Shown in pieces: positions 35,190 to 47,500 of a stretch of DNA of 64,000 nt. Within the stretch, counting starts at the first letter, position 1; the number at the start of each line of letters is the position of its first letter. This DNA comes from Sipunculus nudus (lineage: Eukaryota > Annelida > Sipuncula > Golfingiida > Sipunculidae). A model generated the notes under the pieces. The model made no database searches and was not told where the DNA came from. It worked only from the letters and a program-made list of their open reading frames with translations. The position numbers were made by a program, and so were the translations under genes. Location of the stretch: positions 38,212,676 to 38,276,675 of the forward strand of contig CM049311.1 in assembly GCA_026874595.1 (NCBI GenBank), given 5' to 3'.

Positions 35190-35660
35190 TTTCACAGAAA
35201 CAAGTGACCCAGGGGTCATGACGCTCAGCCGACTAGGAAGATATTCACAAAAGTAGTTTAATCATCTGAATGCCATATTTTGTAGCTGGTATCCCCTTTC
35301 AACTGAAGCATAGCTCTGAGGATATGGGTAACAGAGACCTAATTTCAGCTTTCCAAAGAGATTTTTCATGGACCTTCCTGGATATCAAATAGGAAGATTC
35401 TTTGTGCAATGGTTACAATGTGTGCCCTGTTAACAGACGACAGTATCTTTCAAAGTATCAGAAATAGAGAAAAAAATTCGAAAAAATTCGAAAAATACAG
35501 GTGGCGCCACCAGCTTGCACGAACTTACGAAACACTCAATGATCAGTACATGCATGCAAAGAATTCTGGTGATCAATGCATTACTTGTTTAGATACTGAA
35601 GCTTTTGCATCAATTTTCAATTTTTTTTTTCAGGTTTCCTAGGAGAGTTTTTATGGACCT
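35190..35660. mobile_element. Tandem-core element, head family E with one core unit of family C
   Basis: Head phrase AAGTGACCCAGGGGTCATG then ACGCTCAGCCGACT, followed by a C-type unit with TAACAGAGACCTAATTTCAG and AGGTGGCGCCACC at 35499-35511. The same head begins the larger element at 52.59 kb. Confidence 0.55.
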
Positions 35661-35989
35661 CCCTGGAGGTAATACCATAACATAACAATCTTTATTTTCT
35701 GTCGGTTTTAAAAACAAAATTACATTAGCCAAAGGCTATTGATCACCGACCTGAGCATAACCCATACAAGCATACACACATAAAGAATGTATAAAAAACA
35801 TAAAATATGTGATGAATTAATAACTGTATGCAGAAATACATGTAACTTATTTTCAGAACATACAAAAGGAAATATAACTAGATATTTCTTGTTCTTATCC
35901 CTAGACAATTACCCCCCCCCCCCTCTTTAGAGTATAGGCCATCCATCTTCAGCAGCATATACTGACACTTGGCAAGCGACTTTGGTTTT

Positions 35990-37330
35990 TTCCATCTATC
36001 GTCTAGAGAATCAATATTTCCCCCAAATATGGGGGCCAATACGGTGAATCACCCTTGAGAAAAGGGGATTTATTCATACTATAAAAATTGTAAGTTAGGT
36101 GGCGCCACCTGTCTGGTTGACGAGAAAACTCTCTAAGATGGATGTACATGCCAAATTGGAGACCAAAACATTGAACGACTCTTCAAATATAAGCAATTTT
36201 CACCTTAAACAAATGGACAGATGGACGCCACGGCAAAACGATTGAAGGTGGTGCAACCATTCTTGAGTACAAGATCGAGGAGTTTAAGATCTATGGCTAT
36301 GCACAATTTCAGGCCAATGGGCAAATCACTCCTCAGAAAAGGGCATTGATTTATCTACAATAACGGGGAGGTAGGTGAAGCCATCTTCTGGTTTACGAGA
36401 AAACATTCATAGATGGATATCCATGCCAAATTTCACACCAATACCTTGAACCACTCCGGAGATATGAGCAATTTTCACCCGAAGCAAATGTAGAGATGGA
36501 CGCCACGGCAAAACGTTTGCAGATGGCGCACCATTCTTAAGTATAAGGTGGAGGAGACCATCAATTTCATCCCAATCTGTGCATTATTTTTAGGCTTATA
36601 ATGCTCACAGTACTGTCAAGTGGCAATGATGGGATATTAAAAGGCGCGAAAACAAGTAAAAAGACAGAAGGTGGCGCCACCTGTCTTCCGCATAAGATAA
36701 AGCTTTCCAAGATCTTCGGTCAATTTGATTTTTGGACCAAACCATGCATCCCTCTCCAAGATATTTATGATTTTGTGCGATTATTGCCATATATGGCAAT
36801 ATTCAAGGGGGCAAGGCCACGCTCATAGGAAGGGGCATGACCCCAATTTAAATATACATCATTCCATAATCCATGTCTATGTATCTGCATGATATGAAAG
36901 AAATCTGTCAAATAGTTTTTGACGTATAATGCTCACAGACTGTTAAGTGGCAATGATAGGGGTATTAATCGGCACCAAAACAAGAAAAGGATACTGGGTG
37001 GCGACACTAATTTCCGGTACATGACAACACTATCCAAGATCTTTAGTCAAGTTGAGTTTTGTATCAATCCATACAAGATTTAAAGATAATTAAGAATTTG
37101 TGTGATTTTCTCCCAAAATGGACCTATTCAAGGTCAAGGTCACTGTCCTTTTTAAGGCCATGACCCTATTTTTAATAGGCTTCGTCCTCTGAGCCATATC
37201 TATGCACATTTCAAGTTTGGTAAAGATCCATTAAACATTTTTTTGAGTTATAGAGTCCAAACGAAATCTCGGCGGCGGCGGCGCGACCGTGCTTAAACCA
37301 TAGTATCCCAACTTTGTCTGGGGATACAAT
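35990..37330. mobile_element. Tandem-core element, family D
   Basis: Units with AGGTGGCGCCACC at 36097 and 36669 and decayed versions near 36247, 36520 and 36996. ATAATGCTCACAG recurs at 36599 and 36926 (period about 326). It ends in the hairpin GTATCCC ... GGGGATAC at 37303-37327, preceded by GGCGGCGGCGG and CCATAGTATCC. This 3' architecture is shared with family B. It interrupts a LINE reverse transcriptase. Confidence 0.6.
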
Positions 37331-37990
37331 TATAGTGTTTACGCATATAAGTGAAAAAGGCATAAAGTCAAACTCCTTTGACAAGTCCATCAGTACAGTA
37401 CCGATGTAACTGCCTCTGCATGTCAAGTGCCTGTCGCCACTCCTCCGTCAGTCGCAGGAGGACAGACTGACAACCATGTTTCTTTCTGAATGCTGTAATA
37501 AATGGATGGAATATTTGACTTTGAAACGTTTCTAGCTGATTTGCTATCAGTTTTTCAAAAACCTTTGAGATAGAAGTCAAGTAACTGACCGGACGTTAGT
37601 TTTTCTTCATAAGAGGATTATCCTTTTTTAAAAAAAAACCGGTGCGACATTTGCATATTTTTTTTTATCAAATTAGGAAAGACACTGCTTCTAATTCAGT
37701 TATTGAACAAAACAGTGAGTGGAATATGCAAAATAGGATCGGCAATCTTAGGAACCTTAGCAGATAGGCCATCATAACCAGTGGCCTTCTTAGAATCTAG
37801 GTTTGTTAATAGTTCCATCATGTTATTATATTCGATATATGAGAACATAAAATCATTACACATGGTAAAATCATTTTCAATTACATTTATGCTCTGGTGG
37901 TTACTAAAATATGAAATTGACTAATCTATAAAACCTTTGACATCATAATCATATTCAGGGACACTAAAATCTCCTCCAATGTGGGCAGCT
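37331..37990 (-). pseudogene. Non-LTR retrotransposon reverse transcriptase fragment
   Basis: Minus-strand reading: SKKATGYDGL-like, HIPLTVLFNN, RPVSYLTSISKVFEKLIANQ, FITAFRKKHGCQSVLLRLTE, and in a second frame GTVLMDLSKEFD. These are RT fingers and the start of the palm (AFRKxxGCQ, LMDLSKAFD) of CR1/Jockey-type LINEs. Frameshifted, and cut at 37330 by the family D hairpin end. Confidence 0.7.
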
Positions 37991-37999
37991 ATATTATTA

Positions 38000-39240
38000 T
38001 AAACAAGGCCTACAGGCCTAATGCGAACCTGTGCAATGGTTTATACACCAGGTATAATGCTTCGATTCTGGGCCATTACTTTACAAGTAGGCCTACATGT
38101 CTTGTATACGACGAAGGTATCAGAGAAGTATACATATGCCCTATTTCAGGCTGATATCCCTTCCTGAGAAATAAGCAGGGACATACACTGTGCAAAAATT
38201 ATTGTAGGTGGTGCCACCAGTCTTGTTTACGACAAAGCTTTACGATATGTAATAATTTGCCCAATTTAAGCTGACATATGAAGTCGCAACCGTTTTTAAT
38301 CGTTTTGTATTTATTTTGTGGTGTTGTGCTCGTGGCAAGAAATTCATAAACCGGTATTTTTACTTTGAAGACTAAATTGGTGAGTAATGTTTACATTTGC
38401 GAACCAGAATGGGGCGCGGGGACATTCTGTAGTTCGATTATCTTTGACTGGATACGATTGCAGGACGTACAAAGAATAAGTTGATGTGAGGAAGACATGA
38501 ACGATGGATTAAATGTACGTTTTAAGGCAAGAAAAATATTCCTGAAGAAAGATACGGAAACATGCATACCTCGTTAGTAGCAGAAGGGGACCCAAATGAA
38601 GTCGAAACCGTTTTTAATCGTATCAGACCAATTGTGAGGCCTGGAAACCCCGCGTCCACCTATCCTCACCCCTGTTCCGGAAATTTAGACCTTTTATTAG
38701 GTTTTGTCATTAATCCCCCTTGGTTGAACCCCTTCTTTTCATAAAGCTAAAGTCATGTGTTTTTCACATTTACCGACCACGTGGGTCAGAGCCAAACATG
38801 CTTAAATCCCTAACTGTAAGAGAGTAGGGTTATTCACATACACCATAGACCTTAATTTAAGCCGCTTAATTGCGTGCTTGAGGGATTGTTGTGAATAACA
38901 AAAAGGTCGCATTCCGGTCTTTGCCAAAGGAAGTTCCGATGCTTTTGTTACATGGTACTCTCCCCGAAATATGGAAATCAGGGAATATCACTGAAAACTT
39001 TGTGTACATGAAACATTATTGATTGTCATCGCGGCCATGTCACTGCGGGAATAATAACCTTTTAAATGAGGTATGGCACAGTGTCATACGCAGCGTGGTT
39101 CTAGAGAACATTGCGAACAAAGGTGAAGCAAATTCCTTTTATAAGTATTACATATTTATATTTAAAATGTTTTGCAGGTTTATAACTCATATAGGCAAAT
39201 ACAGCAAACTGGCCAAGTTCAGCTTCCCGTAACTCAGCTA
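38000..39240. other. No gene; repeat debris
   Basis: Contains a degenerate GGTGGTGCCACC unit (about 38205), an AAGGCCTACAGGCCTAATGC phrase also found at 61457, and a fragment of the GGATCCGCC-type element (38630-38745). No coding sequence was recognised. Confidence 0.4.
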
Positions 39241-39299
39241 AAAAGCATTGAAACAAAACCACAAACTAGAATTATCATTATCAGAGGATAATTAATGTG

Positions 39300-40068
39300 T
39301 GAGATTTAAGAATTTGAACCAGTGGTTTCTGAGAAGAAGATCTTTGTAGCCTCTGAGCTAAAATGTGCTGCTATTGCATATGACTATATTCAACTACTCA
39401 TTACTCAGCCAAAAGTCACTAAACAGAGACCATTTGAACAAACTTCAGAAAGCTCTACCCTAGGATCATTTCTGTGTGATATTAAACAGTTTGGCCATAT
39501 GGTTTCAAAGAAGAAGTTCTTTGTAGTCCTCAGTATGATACAGGCACTGATGACCCCCGTACAAAAAAAGGCCGATGCAGGTGGCGCCACCAATACCTCA
39601 ATTTCAGATATGATTCATGTGACCAACATTGGCATAAAACTTGGTGATGATAGCTCCAGCCGTTTCTGAGATTGAACTTTTTGTATGTTTTTTTTTTTTT
39701 TTGACAGATGACGAAGTTCAACTTCCTGTAACTCAGCAAAAAATCATCGAACTGAAACCCTTCGAACAAACATGAGAGAGATGGTATAAGCTTATTTCTG
39801 TGAAATATTGAACAATTTTGCTGGACCGTTTTGAAGGAGAAGATTTTTAAAGTTTTTTTTTTTTTGCTTTTTCCCTTCAAAATCTAAGAAAATATAGTTA
39901 GCCAAAAAAAATAAGCAAAATCCGATATAGTTTTTCATATGGCTATTTTTTTTTTTTTTTGTATAAAATTTCGTGATGCTAGCACCTGTCGTTTTTTAGA
40001 TAGTATGGGTTAACGCACAGACGACGGACGACGCCACACCATCGCATTAGCTCACAGGTTCGCTAAAA
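39300..40068. mobile_element. Tandem-core element, family F
   Basis: Two core units about 323 bp apart (CTCAGCCAAAAGTCACTAAA at 39409, CTCAGCAAAAAATCATCGAA at 39732), one AGGTGGCGCCACC (39579-39591), and a 3' tail GACGACGGACGACGCC ... AGCTCACAGGTT. The same tail ends the copy at 61.6-61.98 kb. It lies inside the split LINE. Confidence 0.55.
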
Positions 40069-40079
40069 ATGTTCGTAAT

Positions 40080-40830
40080 GCCAGATACGTTTTTAGGGTC
40101 AGTCACAACACCATGATCATGTTCAATCAAGAGCTCCTGTGCACAGGCACCTCCTTTGTTTGTCATAAGCGATTTGCTTGTAAGCCAGAAGTCTACATTC
40201 TGGGGCCCATTTTATGTTTTGACCTTAAAATAATCTTTAATAGACTTCCTTTGAGATCTGTACGCTTCCCAAGTTTTGGGATTTGGACATTTCTTGTAGG
40301 GCCTCCAGAGTCGCCTCTTGTTAAGTATGGCTTGCTTAAGAGTACTGTTCATAAAAGACTTGTACCTTCTTTCTTTCGTGGGTATCCAAAACATCTGACA
40401 GTAGTTTAGATATCACCCAGAAGCTATCGTCACCATCAGTGACAACTTCTAACCCTGGGGGCACTGCATATCATCGCAGTATAAACCAGCATGTGCCCAT
40501 CACTGATATGAGTAGGCCTATTCACGGTTCCAGCGTGAAGAAAACGGGATATATGATTGGTAAGTATCACATCAATAGGCGATTTACCAGTTTTACGGTA
40601 AAACGTTGGATCATCAACTAAATTTGTTGAATCACATTAAATATCACATAAATCATGTAATTCAATGTTTGCATTTCCTTGTAACAGATTAAAATTAAAG
40701 TCACCAATTACTAGTACATGTTCAAAAGTTAAAAATAGACTGTCTAAAATAGAAGTAAGATCATTAAAGTTTCGTTGCGACACACTTGGTTATTCAATTG
40801 TAGCTACACAGGATGATGTATAGTCCTAGC
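40080..40830 (-). pseudogene. Non-LTR retrotransposon endonuclease end and pre-RT linker
   Basis: Minus strand: HVLVIGDFNFNLL (the GDFN endonuclease motif), then a stretch ending ISDGHMLV and TKERRYKSFMNSTLKQAIL followed by RRLWRPYKK (linker between endonuclease and RT). With 37331-37990 this is one LINE copy whose middle was displaced by roughly 2 kb of other repeats. Multiple frame breaks. Confidence 0.65.
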
Positions 40831-40849
40831 TCCCGTGCTCTCTTACAAC

Positions 40850-42480
40850 GCTACGCTGTGCGAAAGCCCTAGAAGATGATTTGGGGAAATTGGAGACATT
40901 CCACATGACAAATAAATTCTTATATTTCGTCTGAAAATTTCGTATTCGTTATAAAATAAAGATATTATTATCAAATGTGCATATAACATACTACTTAAAC
41001 AGGGTTTGCCCACTTTAAATGTTGATTAGAAGAATACATATTGTCCTAATAAACGGTGATACGCATGGAACGATGTCTGCTCTGGGGTCCCCCCGGTCCC
41101 CCCCCCCCCCCCCCCCCCCCCCAAGCCACGGCTGGCCGGCAGCGGCCTGTGTAACCAGTGGTAACGGGGCGTGTTGGCTCAGCGAGCAAAGGCCACGCAG
41201 TTCATTACTTCAGATTCTGAGACCATTTCAAGCGCCAGGGTTGCAAAGTTTAAACAAGGGACCCATGGGTCACGGCGCTCAGCTGTAATATATGATAAAT
41301 ATTATATAAATATATGATTTAGAAATGAGGCAAATGCTTGTTTTGTGTGGAAATAAATAAAAGCTGTATTATGAGTTGTGGGTGTTTAGCTTATGTATGA
41401 TTTTGATAGTGTCTTTGGAGACAGGGAAGAGGACTGATTTCATTTATTGTATTAACAAATGGAGTGCTATTGTCACACAGATTTTGACTTGGCCATATAA
41501 CTTATAAGCAGAACATATAATATAAGAGTTTAACTATTTATTAAAAATAATTACAAATTGTCCCAAATATAATTTTATTTAAAATAGTAAGCGAATCGTA
41601 TGATTTTTGAAAAATAAAATACAATTGAAATGATTATTAAAATAATATCAAAGAATATATTCATGAATGCATTCATGAATACGTTTTGAAAGTATTTGCA
41701 CTGGTATTCATATACTTTCATTTTTACCTGAATTCCCATTCTTATGCAAGAAATTTTATAATGGAGTACATATTCATATTCGTATTCAAATACATTTGCA
41801 AAGTATTCGCACCATGTGTGGTATTTATTCAGTTTTCACCAAACAAAGATGTTGAGAATCCAGAAAATACAAAATTCACACATTTAAATAATGATCATAA
41901 GTACCTGGTTTTATGGCTTTTATTCATATTAAAAAAAATAAATGTAATATATTCATTTTGGACTAATTTCACATCAATGTACACACTAGACACAGCAGGA
42001 ATCTATAGATTAATTTTAACAACTGCATCTTTGTCTATCATTAATTTCCTTCATATGATCCCTAATGATTAGTAATGAATGATATGATTTATTTTTTTAT
42101 CATTAAAATTGAACTGAAAAATACCATAGGTGACTGCATGGTGTTATTTGGAATACGTGACATTCTATCAATCGAAACAAGATTCTTATATCATCAGTAA
42201 CTACAAGTTAATTTCCTGTTATTATCAACTAACAAATTCCTTTTCCATTTTTCTTTAATTTGTTGATATAAACCAATAAAAATTTATTAATTTATTGTTT
42301 ATTGTTATGTTGTTAGTTAAAACTACTAGATGAGTTGGGTTGGACACCTGGATCAACTGTGGCCGGCCATAAGCTGTCTGGCTGCCCCAGTTTATGCCTC
42401 CCGTCAAGCGTGCATAATTTGATGAAAGGTCAACAAGGTCAACATACAGGTGACTCAAGAGGGGCTGGGGAGAGCTAAGG
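40850..42480. other. Gene-free stretch with C-run and family E head fragment
   Basis: A run of about 22 C bases lies at 41101-41122. The E-head palindrome GACCCATGGGTC occurs at about 41259-41271. The remainder is AT-rich with TATTCATATTCG-like phrases. An open frame at 41686-42072 is not convincing. Confidence 0.4.
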
Positions 42481-42489
42481 TCTGACATG

Positions 42490-43675
42490 GTCTCATAAAA
42501 ACATTAATAAAAGCTACAATTTTTTGCCAATTTCTTTCATCTTTCTAAACTAAAAAGCTGAAATCCCTATGTGTGCATGATATGAAAATTATATCAACAG
42601 TGCTCACAGGAAACAAACGTGGCAAAATTTAAGGTACTAATTTTATATTTATACTAATAACTTATAAAATTTGAAAAATTCAGAACTTGTTTTGGATAAT
42701 CAATTGAATCTTGATAAAATAATGTTACATCCCTGACAAAAAATCTCTCGCTTCAGCAATCCTCTTGTTAAGGGAGTAAATATATTTCTTGATTTTTTAC
42801 AAAGTGCATTATGTTTGGGCCCATAACTTAAAACAGTTTTGGAGACATCAAATTATATGCCAAATTTTAGGAACTGAGAGCTGAAGCTGGGGAGCTGAGC
42901 TCTTGCAAACTGCATAATACTAGCTTGATGTAAACAATATGTTACATGGTGCTTGAAAACTTGAATAAAATCTACAGTTTTTGATCAACTGGTTTCAAAT
43001 TTTTGGTGTTAACAGACAAAATGCTAATAAAAACATGCTGTGAAAATTAAATCCACAGTACTTACAGGAAAAAAACGTGCCATGGTCAAAGTTGGGCGAA
43101 CTTTAAGGTACCAAATTTTTATTTTTGTTAATATTTCAAAAAATTTAAAAGATTTTGATCTAATTTTGGGTATACAATTTAATTTTGATAAATTAAAGTT
43201 ATATTACTGGAAAAAAGTCCATAGCTTTAACATGTTTTGTGTTAAGTGATCAAATATCTTACCTGATTTTTTTTACAAAATGCATTATGTTTTGGCCAAT
43301 AACCTTTTTAAATTATATAATACAGACATAATTTCTGACATGTACATAGGAACTATATAGGGGAATATTTATAGTAAATATGAGGGAAAAAAGATGAGTA
43401 GTTTTGATATTAGGCAGTCCTGAATAGTGAAAATAGGTTTTTAATAAAAAAAATTAGGTTTTTCCTTAATTTCTCAAAGGAACGGAGTCGCAAAGACCCA
43501 GTTTATGGCTTGGTAGGAGATCTTGGGGACATCTAACATTATGCCGAATTTTGGATTCCTAGGTCTAACGGTTTCAAAACGTGCCACATCTACGGACGGA
43601 CGGACGGCAAGACGGACGGACGACGGACAATGGACCACGACTATAGCTCAGATGACTTATAGTCAGCTGAACTAC
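42490..43675. mobile_element. Tandem-core element with about 472-bp units and family E tail
   Basis: Two diverged units (GTGCATTATGTTTGGGCCCA near 42806, ATGCATTATGTTTTGGCCAA near 43278), followed by the E-type tail with GACGGACGGACG repeats and ATAGCTCAGATGACTTATAG at 43625-43655. No protein-coding content. Confidence 0.5.
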
Positions 43676-44179
43676 AAATGAGTTTTGTTTACATAAAAAA
43701 AATCATAATATTTAGCTGAATTTTAGCTGATTTTCTTGGTCATCCGAATTAATTACTATATCTTCCTTAGATTACTTAGTTTCCTTGTCATGAACGCAAT
43801 ATTTGATTTTACACGATTTTTTTCCCGACAAGGGTTTTAAGTTCTACAGTTTTCTCTGAAGCTTTTAATGCGGCGGTATCCAGGATCCGGGATATCGCCG
43901 CATTTAATGCAGTTAGATGATGTATTGTAAGCTACAATGGTATACATTCAATGTGGTTAAACGTTCATTCTGTAAGCACCCTACATGGCAAATCAAGTTA
44001 AAAGATTCCAAGTCCAGCGGTTACGATTTAACCCGGTTAAGGGACATCAGGGGGACAGCAAGACGGACAAAGAGTGATCGCTATAGGTCGGATGACTTTC
44101 ACTCAGAGCTAAACAACCAGTTCGTGCTGCCATCTGACGACCATCATGCACATTACAGGTACCCGTAACTTTTGAGACT

Positions 44180-44338
44180 TCCCCGCAAGCACCTGGCCAC
44201 CAGAGCGGAAGTTGCCAGATCGAGGCCGGTTGCTACCCTGGAAGCGTCGTGTCGCGAAGTGACCTGCACCCGTGTCCCAAAAATATAAGGACTTCAATTG
44301 GACCAAAATAAACAAGAACGTGACAGGCACCCAGGACG
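44180..44338 (+). promoter_or_regulatory. Candidate promoter of the five-exon gene
   Basis: A GC/CpG-richer patch directly upstream of the ATG. It holds an ETS-like GCGGAAGTT (44205), RFX half-site-like GTTGCC and GTTGCT (about 44211 and 44229), and TATAAGG at 44284. A start about 30 bases after the TATA-like motif would give a leader of roughly 25 bases. This is motif reading only. Confidence 0.35.
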
Positions 44339-44591
44339 ATGTTGGCAGCAGAGCGACCCCATCCGTTTCGACCCTACGATGTCCCCCTGCAGAGCATGTC
44401 CAACAGCGTCCGAAATGATATCGGTGACATGAGGACTGGGAGGGACTTCTATGTGACTCCCGAGGTTGACCGTCAGCTGGACCGGCTGGAACGTGGAGTC
44501 GCTCACATGACTCTGGACAGTAACCTTCTCCAGTCCTCGCCACAGTGGGCGGCATCGTTTAACCAGGGGAGCATATCAGCAGAAAAGACAG
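44339..44591 (+). CDS. Unrecognised gene, exon 1 (residues 1-84)
   Basis: Starts MLAAERPHPFRPYDVPLQSM and contains a predicted helix DRQLDRLERGVAHM. Donor ACAG|GTAATT at 44592; exits in phase 1. Confidence 0.85.
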
Positions 44592-47500
44592 GTAATTAAG
44601 ATATAATCTGATAATTCTGTTATGTGCAGCTCGTAATTACTTGAGGTCACTTCAACTCCAATTACTCACATTCCTTGCCAAAAAAAGTCAATGAGCCTAA
44701 ATATTGAAGGATGGAGGTTGGCTATTCAGATTCTGAATACTCCTCCGTTGCACCAAAGACCTCTCACTTTCCGTGCCACTTCCGATATCTGTCTAGAAAA
44801 AAATGCCAAAATTAATTAATTTATGATTTACTTAATAGTTCGTCCCAGAACCCTTGGTTACATCTATTTTCATAATAACTGTTTAGCAAATATACTTTTA
44901 AAATAATATTTGTCTTAACACACATTTGCAGATGTTTTGCTAATTTTGTGTAAAGTAATATTTCAATTAAAAAGTTTATACCTTGCGACCCTGTTGCATT
45001 AATTATGTCCATGCCCATGGGTTGATTATGGCATCTGTCTGATAGAACTAGGCAGTTGGTTCCTCCATGAAGTATACTTTTCATGTCATGTCTTTGGTTC
45101 CAGGAGCTGTTTATAATACAGAAATATAAATGATGTCACAAAGACATCATAATTAAAGGTCTGTCACATATGATGTTGCATTGTTTGATGTCATCAGCTG
45201 GAATGGTATTTTACTTTTTCCGTTCACGGGTGATGATTATGTTGCAAACACTGATGACTGTTCTGTCATATTTTGGATTATTTGTCTCAAACAAATTCAG
45301 GGCAAGGTGAGACATTAATTTTCACTTACCAGTAATTGGTCAACAGAATAGCTCCTGCCACCTTTTGCACAGAGATTTTCATACTGTCTCACATATGTAA
45401 ACAATCATCCTGGAAAAACATGCGGACACCAGTGCTGGGATGGACTAGTCCAGAACTAGACGCTGACAGGTTCATCAACATCCCCCTCCCCAAAACACCC
45501 CTCTGGACCTTTTGTCACACAGATGCTCTATACTTTTGTGAGGAATAAACAAGTATAATTTTAAATACAGAGTTGGGTTTGGGATGTTCTCAGTTTTTCA
45601 TATCATGACAATGACACAAAAATTTATTGTGATATATCATGATATCATAAGATCAAAATCTCTCAGTATTGCACTTGTCTTCATGTGTCAGTTGTCAGTA
45701 CTTTCCCCCATGTTTCTCGAGTTTCTTTTAAGCTTGAAAATACTCATTTACCTATATATTTTTTTATGTTATAATGATAACTTTTGCATAGAATTTCATG
45801 CAGTTCATTAAATCAAAGAATATCTTTGAAAAAAATTAATGATTTTCTAAACACAAAAAAACCTGGTGATGCCATTATCTGTAGTTAATAATCCTAAAAT
45901 GAAAAGTTTGTGTACTAAACCTGTGGACAGAAACACATCATGATAATTAGGAAGTTAACAATACCATTATCACAGCTGTCACATATGATGATAATAATCT
46001 TAGATTTCAGTTATCATCCAAACCCTACACAGAGTTGTCAAATTTATCTGAAAGCTAACATTTTTTCCACGGATATGGACTCACCAAAATATTTGGATTT
46101 TTCAGGAGCAGGTCAGGCAGTGGACAGAGCAGCTGCTGTTGTGAGCAATGTAAAAAATCAGATGACGAAACACAATGTCAGCAACATGCAGGACAACCAA
46201 GTCCGTGAGATGCACCAGTGGGCGATGTCCAGTCTCCAGAATGCTGAGCAGGTAAGGCATCTCATACACAAACTAGAAGTATGCATTCTAAGGAATTCAC
46301 TTATACCCATGGTCATTTGTGCATAAGTGACTGTACCTTTGTGAATATTTCTTGATGTTTCTGAATCTGGATCATGTGCTGAATCCACACCAGAATCTAA
46401 TTCTACCTTGGCCCATTCCTGAATGCCCTGAAAATTTCATAAGATTCCATTCATGAATGTGTGAATAGTGTTGTGAAAAAAACATGCATTAAAATACACA
46501 AACAAGGATGAAGGCATACCCCCCTGGCAGAGGCAATAAATACAGTCAATACAGTCAGTACCACCATGTGTATTTACAATGAACATTTGCATTAATGATT
46601 ATCATAATATTCTAAACTCTCTAAAAATTAAAATTTATGCAATCCATCCACAGGTCAGTATTAAAAATTTTAATTTATAGTCGTTATTAAAATTTTGTTA
46701 TGTATATCTTTTCCTCATATTTTGATTTAAAAGTACTTCAGGATATTAACATGAGATATTATGCATTTTCTTTGAGAAAAATAATCTTTGCCAAAATATG
46801 TATTCTGGTTAATATATTTTCAAACTGAAAGCCTCACAGAAAGGTGGTTACAAATTGTACATAAATGGAATATATATTCTAGATATAAATTATAATCTAA
46901 TGATTTGTATTAGAAATGTCAGACAATGGTTGAAAAAAGTATAATATATTTATGTATTTACTTTTTGCTAAGGATCTTGACCCTTACAAGACCAAAGCCG
47001 TGGAGAGAATCAGTCAGTTCTGTGATCGTGTTGGTGTGACAGATCGTTTCACAGGATATCGTCACAACCTGAACAGAGGTCGACTTGAGCAACCAAAACT
47101 TGGAGTTTATGACAGAAATGGTTTCACCAAACCTCTAAGTGTGTCCTGGGCCCCACAGTTATCTGCTTCAAATGGTAAGTTTTATTAGCTCAACTGGCGA
47201 TCATCCCTAACTTTACTTGCCCGTGTTTGCCTTTCTCAACAATAATTGGTACCATAAAGCTAGAAATGCCAGGTCAGCAAGGTCACATTTGGCAAGATGA
47301 CAGATCTTATCATACTCTTCATATATTCTTCTTATAAGATTGAAAATAGGGGACCATGCATTTATTTTTGTTCATTATGAGCACTTTTAAAAAGTTCATT
47401 TCAATTACTACAGAAAAAAACTTAACTGAAGTTTGTACATTACAGCATTTTTTTATCATCTCTCTTGGAGAACGGCAGCTCCAGCTATTTTTATGCAGGT

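Noticed and set aside
41686-42072. 128-codon open frame, hydrophobic and Phe/Ile-rich
   Set aside because: Low-complexity translation of AT-rich sequence with TATTCATATTCG-like repeats; no conserved motif or splice support.
43917-44168. Upstream exon of the five-exon gene (open frame ending at a donor-like AG|GTACCC)
   Set aside because: The segment 44050-44115 matches the tail of dispersed family E (ACGGACAAAGAGTGATCGCT, AGGTCGGATGACTT), and the real ATG at 44339 has an in-frame stop upstream.
44109-44555. 148-codon open frame on the minus strand
   Set aside because: Shadow of exon 1 of the plus-strand gene and its GC-rich upstream patch.
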